DNA of 64,000 nucleotides from Mycoemilia scoparia (lineage: Eukaryota; Kickxellomycota; Kickxellomycetes; Kickxellales; Kickxellaceae): the NCBI GenBank assembly GCA_027575805.1, contig JANBPU010000017.1, positions 1 through 64,000 of the forward strand, read 5' to 3'. The notes below the pieces were generated by a model. It saw only the letters and a program-made list of their open reading frames with translations, did not search any database and was not told the DNA's origin. The position numbers were made by a program, and so were the translations under genes. Positions 35,116 through 43,537 of the stretch are shown here, one piece after another; position 1 is the first letter of the stretch, and each line of letters opens with the position of its first letter.

Positions 35116-35560
35116 TCTCACCAAATTAAACGGCCAGCGGCAGCAATAACAATACCACAGCGCGATACCGCCTTTTAAAAACACTCACAGGTGAAAGCGC
35201 GGCAAGGTTATTCAGTGTTTATAACGCCAATATGCAGCACCTCAAAAAGAAGTTGGCAATTTCTGTGGCTATGGTAGGAGAGGAAATAGTATAAGGTCGC
35301 TATATTTCCTCAGAAACAGAATAAAATTGTTGAAAAATGAAAACAAAAGAGACAGCGCAGCCGTGGTAGAAAACCAGAATACAAAAATGTTGGTGACAGA
35401 AGCAGCCGTACACAGCACCCGTATGCATCCCTCACATTATCATGCCAATCTTCAAGAACCCAAGGCCAACTCTCTCTGTCATCATTCGGAATATAATCAC
35501 ATCTCACAGATAACTCAAAAGTCACACGCCAAGCCCGCCCACACCTCGCTCAATAGTTAG
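35116..35560. promoter_or_regulatory. DHHC gene upstream region
   Basis: Divergent intergenic sequence up to the first repeat of a cluster. No specific promoter element was assigned. Confidence 0.3.
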
Positions 35561-35683
35561 CATATGGATCATAATTTTCGAAGGGTGACTTTTGGTGGCC
35601 ACCGATTAAAGGGGAAATCCCAGCCAAATGAGTGATCACAGTCTATAAGCAAATGGTCACCCTTCAAAAATAGCTACCCATAT
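35561..35683 (+). repeat. MITE-like element, copy H (full length)
   Basis: 123 bp from CATATGGATCATAATTTTCG to GCTACCCATAT. The core TTTTGGTGGCCACCGATTA and the right end GGTCACCCTTCAAAAATA are well kept. This is one of the best copies. Confidence 0.8.
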
Positions 35684-35699
35684 TCTCCTTTATAAGCGT

Positions 35700-35766
35700 A
35701 TCAGAATAATCTTACTAATACCTGCCTAAAATGTACGGCTTATGGGCCAGGCTTACTGGAGGAGGG
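35700..35766 (+). repeat. Short dispersed repeat, second family, copy 2
   Basis: Core GCCTAAAATGTACGGCTTAT then GGGCCAGGCTTACTGGAGG, preceded by TCAGAATAAT. Confidence 0.5.
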
Positions 35767-35844
35767 GGCATAGGGGTACAGAGCTGTTCTTTGGCAGTTT
35801 CTTATAAAAGGCTTTATCATCTACAGAGCTGTTCTCTCTTGATG

Positions 35845-35938
35845 GAGAACCTCTGTCAAATGATGGCCTCTCTTTTGCTGTGATCGCTCTTATAATCATC
35901 AACCGCCAAAAGGTACTCTTCAAAAATTAGGATCCATT
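35845..35938 (-). repeat. MITE-like element, copy I (degenerate)
   Basis: Only the part reading CTTATAATCATCAACCGCC, AAAAGGTACTCTTCAAAAATTAG and GATCCAT is recognisable. The left end is lost. Confidence 0.45.
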
Positions 35939-36024
35939 TGCTTTGTGCATTCGATTATTTTCATGGGCTTTGTGTGGTTCATCCAGGTTTGAAGTGATTT
36001 ATTAGCATAGTTTGATTATTTAAC

Positions 36025-36148
36025 AGATAGGTAATAATTCTTGAATGGTGCCTTTTGGTGGCCAATGATTATAGGGGCAATCACAGCCAGACGGGTGTCC
36101 GGTTTTCCTAATAAGCATTTACCCTTCAAAAACAATCCCCCCAGATGG
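36025..36148 (+). repeat. MITE-like element, copy J
   Basis: Core GCCTTTTGGTGGCCAATGAT, AGGGGCAATCACAGCC and right end TTACCCTTCAAAAACAATC. The outer edges are diverged (CAGATGG in place of CATATGG). Confidence 0.65.
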
Positions 36149-36464
36149 AAAAAAGTCCCCTTATACCTTTTGATCATAATCGATGCTTTCTGTCAATCAA
36201 AAAATCTGTGCTAATTTACGTTCTATTGACGATAAGGATGATTTGCAATCATGAGCTTCCTCTCCAGCCTTGAGGTGATAAAGAAGTTACCGATCCAATA
36301 ACCAGCCTGCCTCGTTTTGTGTTTCATCATTGCCTCTGTCTCTTTCTCATCCCTAACCCCCTTGGTCTCTCTCTCTCATTATTATTATTTTTAGTATTAC
36401 TACTGTTCGTCTTCTACACTTCACATTGCATTCAACGACTTTACTAAAAAGCACCTATAAAATC
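36149..36464. promoter_or_regulatory. MCT1 upstream region, CT-rich
   Basis: Contains pyrimidine-rich stretches (CTCTGTCTCTTTCTC, then GGTCTCTCTCTCTCATT) 80-140 bp upstream of the MCT1 ATG, as often seen in fungal promoters. No defined factor site could be assigned. Confidence 0.35.
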
Positions 36465-38181
36465 ATGGCTCTATCAAACTGTAAAACAACGCTGCGATAT
36501 TCCAGACTCTCGAGGCCTTTATCTATCATATACCATGCTCGGTCCATAGCATCGTTATCTTCAAGCTCAGAGGTAAATGCTTTTTTCTACTTTACACGCC
36601 GCACTTGCCAACATGTACTATTGTGGCGTTTGTGTAAGGTCATCACACTGTATCTTTACAATAACATGTATTTGGGATTCTGTAGAATCAAAGATACTGG
36701 AATGAACGTGCCTTGGTCTTTCCTGGTGAGTATTAGCATTTAGCAGCACATTATGTATGCATACATAATCAATTTCGGCTGTAGTATTTACCATTCTTTA
36801 TCTGGGGGTTTAGGCCAGGGCTCGCAATACATTGGCATGGGCAAAGACCTTTACGACAGCTTTCCTGAGTCCCGCCATGCATTTGAAGAGGCCGATGAAA
36901 GCCTTGGATTCAAGCTATCTACACTTATGTTTGATGGAGACCCAGTAAGTCTTGTTCTGCCCATTAAAGCATACACCCACGACTATACATCTATGCTAAC
37001 ATCCCGGCGTTTGAACCTTGGCGCTACTGTATTGTAGAACATGCTTAACCAAACAGAGTTTGCCCAGCCAGCTATTGTAACCACATCGATCGCTGCTGTC
37101 AGAGCCTTGGAGGCTGAAACTGGATACAAAATCAGCAACATTTGCAGATACACCATGGGTCACTCTGTGGGCGAATATTCTGCACTCATAGCAGCTGATG
37201 CTTTGACGCTTTCCGATGGTGTAAAACTAGTTGTAAGTAGTGTTGCAATGATATTATTGCTCTGTCTATTTCAATTACATTACTCGTCTTTCAAGTGCGC
37301 TTGATAACAGGATATGGGCATTATCCAACAACGCTTAGAAACTTCGCGGAAAGACAATGCAAGAGGCTGCCAAGGGCTATGAATCAGCAATGACTGCCAT
37401 CATACTAAAGAATGCAACACTGGAACAAATTGGCCATGAAGTGCTAAATGTTCAGAAGGAGATCGACGAAGAATTGGGACAGGACGCCCCTGAAGAACGC
37501 AAAGAAATAGTGCAAATTGGCAATATTAATATGGTAAGAATACTTTTTGTAGTGCACACTATACTGTCTATAATGTTGTTCCGAATCCTTCCCATTGTTA
37601 ATAAGGCCCTGTCATCTATATTTAAACAGACCACACAAGTTGTGCTTAGTGGTACAAGGAAAGCTGTTGACCGTGCCGTAAAACATTTACAGTCTAAACT
37701 TCTTGCCATTCGAGCAATAAACATCAATGTTTCGTAAGTAAAGTTAATATAAAACACAATGTACTTATTCATAACAAAGTACCCCGCCTTTGTCTGTACC
37801 GCCATTGAATTCTCATTACAACTACTCCTATGCTGCTACGGTTATAGTGCCCCATTCCATTGCGACATAATGAAGCCAGCATCAAAGATACTCAAGGAGG
37901 AGTTTGACAGAGTCAAGCCGTTTTTCCCACCAACAATCCCAGTTTTATCTAATGCAACTGCCGAGCCTATAGGATGCCATCTTGACATTGGGTCCACTTT
38001 AGCAATGCAGGCAATGAGCCCTGCCAGGTGGCTTGACAGTATGAATTATCTGAGAGATCACGGGATCAAACGTTGGTTCTGTATTGGTCCAGGTAGCGTC
38101 ATTGCTAACATGGTCAGACGGGAATACCCTGGGATGATTGTCAGGTATGTTGAAGACGAATACCGCATATATGGGCAATAA
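36465..38181 (+). CDS. MCT1: Mitochondrial malonyl-CoA:ACP transacylase
   Basis: Seven exons: 36465-36572, 36686-36725, 36814-36944, 37038-37232, 37339-37533, 37630-37733, 37848-38181; 368 residues. The first exon is Ser/Arg-rich without acids (a mitochondrial presequence). The FabD fold follows: ALVFPGQGSQYIGMG, EFAQPAIVT, the nucleophile elbow GHSVGEYSAL, the KLRGKTMQEA helix with its conserved arginine, QVVLSGTRKAVDRA, and the histidine motif NVSAPFHCDIMKPA. It loads malonyl groups onto mitochondrial ACP for type II fatty-acid (lipoate precursor) synthesis. The stop codon and the last three codons or so coincide with the edge of MITE-like copy K. All six introns keep frame. Confidence 0.92.
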
Positions 38182-38290
38182 TTTTTGAAGGGTGAAAGTT
38201 TACTAGTAAAACTGAACATCCATTTGGGTGGGATTGCCCCTATAATCATCGGTCACCAAAATTCACCCTTCAAAAATTATGATCCATATG
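38166..38290 (-). repeat. MITE-like element, copy K (overlaps MCT1 stop)
   Basis: Reverse-oriented full copy: left edge ATATGGGCAATAATTTTTG, right edge AAAATTATGATCCATATG. Its left edge forms the last codons and TAA of MCT1. It shares its right CATATG with copy L. Confidence 0.75.
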
Positions 38291-38408
38291 GAGCATAATT
38301 TTCGAAGGGTGACTTTTGATGGCCAAAGATTAAAGGGGGAACTACAGCCAAATGGGTGATCACCATTTGTTAGTAGATGGTCACCCTTCAAAAATAATAA
38401 CTCATATG
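38285..38408 (+). repeat. MITE-like element, copy L (full length)
   Basis: Forward copy from CATATGGAGCATAATTTTCG to AATAATAACTCATATG. It is joined to copy K in inverted orientation through a common CATATG. Confidence 0.8.
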
Positions 38409-38829
38409 GTAAAAATAATTTCAAGTGTCCGTACTAATACAATTGTGTATGTGTGACTGAATTAATACATAGATCACTAGCCACACCAAAGGATATCACA
38501 GATGTCAACGGGCTTTTCGAAAGACAAAATGATGAAAGTTCGTAGACAAGTGTGTTCTGTCATATCTGTTGAAAACACATCCAAATATTATAGTTCATAT
38601 TGATAATAACAACAACAATAATAAAGACAATGATGGACTATTCTGAAGTAAACTAATTTTTCAAGGCTAGGAAATTGGGATATTTATTACAATGTAAGAC
38701 TATGGTTCAAAGAAGACTGGAGCTGTTGAAGATATTGTCAGTATAAAAAATATACAGTTTAAATCACTAGTCTCTGGAAGGACTAGCATTATAAACATCA
38801 TTATACAGCGTCAGCTTTGATTGTGTCCC
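38409..38829. other. Convergent intergenic region, no gene seen
   Basis: AT-rich spacer after copy L up to the CTR gene 3' end. It includes an AAC/AAT-rich tract near 38610. Nothing coding was recognised. Confidence 0.4.
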
Positions 38830-39763
38830 CTAGTGGCAATTAAGTCCTCTCTCGAAAGTCTCGGAAGTGCTGAACATGAAGTGGCCAACAGCAGCACCAA
38901 TTGCAATGGAAATCATCAAGAATCCATTGTATGTCATGAATATAAGCATTATGAGGTACGAGTAAAAGACTTGGAAGCCATACAGCGAAGCTTTGGTCCA
39001 GCGAAAGCAGTTTGTGAATCTACAAGTAGACACATACACAAAACATAAATAGTATGTTGTTAAGTATCACTCAGTCTAGCATACCAAGGGCAGAAGTGCT
39101 ATAATATAGAATGCTAGTAGATATCAGTCTGGCAATAAATCGTCATACATGGTTTTTCCTCCTCCAGGACAAGCTTGATATATGGGCTTTCCTAGAGCAA
39201 GAGCCATGGTGTATTGTATCAGAGCCCTTGCGTAAGCTGTATAATACCGTATCATCATGGTTTTTATGCTAAATATATGTGTGAATATGGTGCGCTATTC
39301 CGTGCAAATGGCTGGCGAGATGAAAATTACTTGCCTTGAGTTGGAATTTGTTGATACCAGGGGAGTTTCCCCATCAGCAGCTAGCAAAACACCAGTGGCT
39401 TTATGGCTATCGACCCATGCGCTGATGTATCCACGCATGAATTCATATCCAGCTGATAATGCTGCCACAAGGAAGCATGAGAGTAGCAACGAAAAGGTCG
39501 AAGTGATTCTCCAGGAGCTGAAAAGGATACAGACGTTATCTGTGCTCCAGTTGAAGCTCATCTACGTATAGTAAAGGCACAGCAAATATTTACACTTTCT
39601 GTGTTGTTTTTATAAAATGATACAGGTGTATATATACAAACACATACATGTCTGTCAGGTAGAAATAGGTGTTTTGGTATCTTACATTCATTGCACACAT
39701 TGCGTGTTCCATTCCGCCATGCCCTCCATGGCCGCCGTGATCTGGCATATCTGGCATGTCCAT
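38830..39763 (-). CDS. CTR1: Ctr-family high-affinity copper transporter
   Basis: Exons 39686-39763, 39331-39561, a short third exon near 39149-39226, and 38830-39019. The N terminus is Met/His/Gly-rich (MDMPDMPDHGG... MCAMN), the usual extracellular copper-binding segment. TM1 begins in FNWSTDNVCILFSSW. The last exon holds TM2-TM3: YSYLIMLIFMTYNGFLM with the M-x3-M copper-selectivity motif, then SIAIGAAVGHFMF with the GxxxG helix-packing motif. Ctr trimers import Cu(I). The join between exons 2 and 3 is not settled: a GC donor at TCAAG|GCAAGT with a later acceptor keeps frame, and a GT donor three bases on works with another acceptor. A TATAAAG box lies about 85 bp upstream of the ATG. Confidence 0.87.
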
Positions 39764-39842
39764 TGTAAAGAAACGATGATGACAAAAGGAATAGTAGGAA
39801 AAAACCTTAAAATATCAAAAGAGAAGAGAGAGGCCACCAGCT

Positions 39843-39849
39843 CTTTATA
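39843..39849 (-). promoter_or_regulatory. Probable TATA box of the CTR gene
   Basis: TATAAAG on the minus strand, in the context GTTTATAAAGAG, 80 bp upstream of the CTR ATG at 39763. Spacing fits a fungal core promoter; transcription start is not visible from sequence. Confidence 0.4.
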
Positions 39850-39863
39850 AACCAAGCACTCGC

Positions 39864-40305
39864 CTTTGAAGACCCTATTCCTTTTCCACTGTAAAGGTCA
39901 CATGCCTTGATTCATCCGATATGCTAATCGAATACTGAACTTTGGGTTTGTAAATGCTAAATAAGGCACTTTTTAAAATGCCAATAGAAAATACATGACA
40001 GAGAGTCTCTTCTAAGGTGCACCAGAATAAACTCTCTGATTCCAGCCTAAGATGTATGGCTTATGGGCCAAATCTGCTGGAGGCATGGTGCACCATTTGG
40101 TTCAATTTTGATGAGTAGCCTGCCACATAGCTTGGACTATTGGAGCTAGCATACAATATGTCATACCTTTTGTTTGATCTAGAGTCAAGTTTGCAATTGC
40201 TTTTAAAGTTTTACATGTCTTATGGATGCTTGGAAATAAAAGCCAGTGACAATTTATTTATTCGAAAAACAGAGCGAAAATTAAGATACGTGAATAATGA
40301 TGTGA
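39864..40305. other. Intergenic region with a second-family repeat
   Basis: Apart from the repeat copy at 40013-40092, no coding or RNA signal was recognised. Confidence 0.4.
40013..40092 (+). repeat. Short dispersed repeat, second family, copy 3
   Basis: Core GCCTAAGATGTATGGCTTAT then GGGCCAAATCTGCTGGAGG. The copy is flanked by two GGTGCACCA blocks, one before ACCAGAATAA and one after the core, which may mark its ends. Confidence 0.5.
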
Positions 40306-40928
40306 TTAGGGGAGACAGCTGCCGGGTGGGTTGTACTGGAAGGGCTTGAATCCATCAACAAAGCTGAATTGGTCGTGGATTATGTCTTTGGTAACAAGGA
40401 CATTGCGTTTTTTGACATTAATGAAAGAAATGAAAAATGCTTAGTATGTGGTTTTGATACGGCATTAGCTTTGTTGGCCAAATGAATTGAGAAGCTACTT
40501 ACTATCAACCTTGTCAGCAAGTTTAAACACTGGCTTAGGTAGAGAGGATGTTGGTGGTTGTGGTGCTCCTGTTGTTGCTAAAACATTGCGTTGATCCCAA
40601 AAAACATTATAGCGTATGGTTGGTTTATATATAATCGTCAGGAACTCATGGAGAGTATAATTCTACAGCGAGGCTGACACTTACTCTTGGATGCCTTGTC
40701 TTCTGCCTGGTTATGGCTATGATTATGTGCGTGGTTGTGACTGTGATTTTGGTTTTGACTATATCCCTGGGGGTAACTATGGCCATGGTTGTGGCTATGA
40801 TCGTTACTATAGTTTTCGTTATGTTTGCTATCATTGTTCTGGTGGAAGCTACCATGGAACAGGGATTTTGGCTGCTCGCTGGGTATGGTCTCTTGGCCAG
40901 GCAGATAGCTTATTTGACTGAAATTCAT
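40306..40928 (-). CDS. Small histidine-rich protein of unknown function
   Basis: Three exons, 40685-40928, 40503-40577 and 40306-40439, all frame-consistent, give 150 residues. I do not recognise the family. Residues 25-72 hold 13 histidines, mostly in HSHNH-type alternation with Asn and Ser, a likely metal-binding segment. A Thr/Pro linker follows (TTTGAPQPPTSSLPKP), then a well-ordered looking C-terminal module containing KKRNVLVTKDIIHDQFSFVDG and ending FKPFQYNPPGSCLP. There is no signal peptide and no clear membrane helix. A TATAAAAG box lies about 106 bp upstream of the ATG. The neighbour on one side, in the same orientation, is a Ctr copper transporter, so a role in copper or zinc handling is possible, but that is inference. 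Confidence 0.7.
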
Positions 40929-41761
40929 TGCTTTGCACGCGATACTATGTCTGATTGCAAAATTAAGTGAAGAAAAACGAAGAAAGTACAAGAACCACTA
41001 GAACATTGGTGGGTACAAGGGAGGTCAAAAGACCTTTTATAGTTTTCTGCCAAGCTCATTATCAATTGTTTTTACCACATAATTTCCATGAAGCACAATC
41101 TTATGCGAACCACTTTTAAACAAAACGCCAAAAAACCTCGTTGTTGTGGCCTTCACAGTATTGTGTAAGAGAAGGCCACAAGTACGAAGTTGGTTTAGCA
41201 CTGTGTGAAAATGAGCTGATCCTGAGTCAGGATCCAATCCATCTCAAAGTTGGCGTAGCTATGGGAAGCCTATCCGCCTGTCAATCCACAGGCATCGCTT
41301 TGCCTCTGCTTATTATCTAGCGTCACTCCAGGCCAGACCAGGTGGCTTTGATAGTCTAGTTTCTTTATTCTTGGAATAAACTGAATATGCATACAGCCTT
41401 GTCAATATTTGACTTGAGTTTCATTGCGATTCAGCTTACCACCACCCTTTTGAGTAGCAAAGCAGCCCCCTACATTTGTAGCTCTTTGATCTTCCAGCAA
41501 AAGTCAGAAAAAAGAACAGGATCACTCCACTTAAAGTTACATATTATGCTTTGCCCTTTTAGTTTGTCTTTCACAGTACTATACCATTTAAGAGAGCATC
41601 TCGATCTACTTCAGCTCAGTGCTCTGCTTTTATGGGAAAATAGCAAAATTTCACTTATAACCAAAAGGCTGTGTTGAGCAAATCCTCAAACCAAAAATCA
41701 CAATTCTTTTTAGGAGTTAGCCATACTCTTTCAAAATACTTATTTCTGTCTGATATGAAAA
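40929..41761. promoter_or_regulatory. Upstream region of the histidine-rich gene
   Basis: Contains TATAAAAG on the minus strand at 41034-41041. The remaining ~700 bp has only open frames without family resemblance, one of which ends inside the TATA box, and they are not called as genes. Confidence 0.4.
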
Positions 41762-41855
41762 CATATGGGTAGTTATTTTTGAAGGGCTATAGAGTCACCC
41801 ATTTGGCTGGGATTTCCCCTATCAACATGCACCCTTCGAAAATTATGATCCATAT
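41762..41855 (-). repeat. MITE-like element, copy M (internally deleted)
   Basis: Edges CATATGGGTAGTTATTTTTG and AAAATTATGATCCATAT are intact, but the interior is shortened to a total of 94 bp by loss of the GGTGGCCA block. Confidence 0.7.
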
Positions 41856-42036
41856 CTTTGTGTCTTAATAGAACCCATGTATATTACTATCTAACCAAGC
41901 TAATCTAGTAACAGGAGTAGTTTAAACCTCAGATCAAAAAACAGAAAGTAAACTTAATGCTCATAATGTTTATTTACTGTAAAATGATGGAAAGGGGACA
42001 AGATAAAATTCAAAATGTGCTTAACTTGCAGCAGGA

Positions 42037-43435
42037 TCATTCCTCATCTGGCGCCCAAATCGAGCTGACTGGGTTTATGCTAAGTATTTCTACCATCTTT
42101 CCAATATCCCACTCCTCTATCTTTGATGTGGACCATGCAAAAGCAAACAACCTTGCCTCAGATATCTTTCGAAGAGATTCATGGTTTTTGCCTTCAAGCT
42201 TTGAATATGGAATGAGGACTTCTCGATCCGAGGGCGATGCGCCCTCTGGCATCTCTTCTGGTTTAAGTTCAACAACAATTCCAAAGTCATCATCTATAGC
42301 TTCTTTTATAATTTCCTTTTCAATAGCCCTTGACGTTGCCGATTTCATTACTTGTGAGATGTTCTTAACCATCCCACGCAGTGACTGTGGAATTCGCTTT
42401 TCTCTCATCATGCGGTCAACTATAGTCTCTTCGTCTGCGATATCTGAGCTTTTGGCTGATCCCGACTTTTCCTTTGCTTCCTCAATAATCTGGTCACGAA
42501 GATCCATTATAACCTGTGCCCTAGCACGCCAGTTCCAGGCTTCGGCTATATCAATTTCGCGTTTAAGACTTGCGTCATCAAGGAGGTGATGGCTTTGAGG
42601 AGAGAGGTAAGAGTTTACAAATGTATCAATTGTGGATGGGTCTGCTGGCATCACGCCAGTAGCTTGAAATATGCTAGCCCTATCAAAGCTGGAGTAGTAT
42701 GGTGGCACTTTGTGCTGTCTTCCCAATAACCACTGCAAGATTCCTAGATAAAATAACAAGTAAGGTACCATAAAATCATTAAATAAAATCATGGCTTTGC
42801 GCTATCACAACAAAATGTATTCAACAGAAATTAAACATTCAAGCTTCGCTACTTACCCAGTGACTCCCAGTGAGATCCCAATTCAAAATCATCGTATTCC
42901 CATGTTTTGTACGCCTTTTCAAGGACATATTTTTCCTATTTTGAGGAGTTGTGTAGACATTTGTCATTATCGGCGTTCCTGAGCATGTAAATGAATTCAA
43001 GTGTTCTTAAACCTATAAGCGTTACCTGTTCTGTTAAATAATCGTCTAAACCGCCAGCGAATGCAGCCTTCGTGATCGCATCTACTGCCCGTGCCTTTCT
43101 GTCGTCTACTTATTTTATAGAAAGTTAAATTGAAATAGTATAACCTAAAAAGTATGTATGGGGTCTACGTATAGAGTAAAAGAAAACTTACCATCATTAG
43201 CAACCTTTTCGCCCTGGACCCCTAATGCCGCTGCAGTTTCAAGGCCCCAGCGGGCAAGAACAAGCTGAAGGCATGATGCACGGAGCGCTAGTTCGAATGC
43301 TGGTCTAAGAGTACCCTCAGTTGGCTTCCCTTGGGTTGTTAGGGCTTTGCTTAAAACATATCGATGTCTGGCCAACATCGATGGTTTGTAGAATCCCTGT
43401 CTTAGAGAAGTAAGAATACTAGCTTGAAGAATCAT
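42037..43435 (-). CDS. DUF4272-like protein
   Basis: Four exons, 43192-43435, 43026-43108, 42857-42935 and 42037-42743, 370 residues. Segments such as RKARAVDAITKAA, WEYDDFELGSHWESLGILQWLLGR, REIDIAEAWNWRARAQV and SEARLFAFAWSTS with IEEWDIG next resemble the DUF4272 pattern (…WALG…LP… / …AEAL.WRA…/ …RALNWL…WDD). The function of that family is unknown. The middle section (~190-280) is charged and helical. There is no clear targeting signal. The gene is divergent from the SDR gene across only 102 bp, which suggests a shared promoter. Confidence 0.6.
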
Positions 43436-43537
43436 GTTGAGGATACAAAGATCAAAGTGTGTTAAATAATAGGCTGATCTGTGATCAGGGTATTATGCCT
43501 GCGGATTTAATGAGTTTGCTTATAAAGCCTCAAACTT
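43436..43537. promoter_or_regulatory. Short bidirectional promoter, DUF4272-like / SDR
   Basis: Only 102 bp separates the two divergent ATGs, so both core promoters must lie here. No canonical TATA is at a normal distance on either side; TATAAAG at 43521 is too close (17 bp) to the SDR ATG. Confidence 0.4.

Noticed and set aside
41037..41237. Minus-strand open frame of 66 codons upstream of the His-rich gene
   Set aside because: It has no ATG in frame, no upstream exon that joins cleanly, and its end overlaps the likely TATA box of the His-rich gene.
41387..41677. Plus-strand open frame of 96 codons
   Set aside because: Low-complexity Leu/Ser composition, no family resemblance and no supporting splice structure.
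41957..42589. 210-codon plus-strand open frame
   Set aside because: Mirror of the DUF4272-like last exon; Ser/Ile-rich composition is typical of an antisense reading.
43521..43527. TATAAAG before the SDR gene
   Set aside because: Only 17 bp from the ATG, too close to act as its TATA box.
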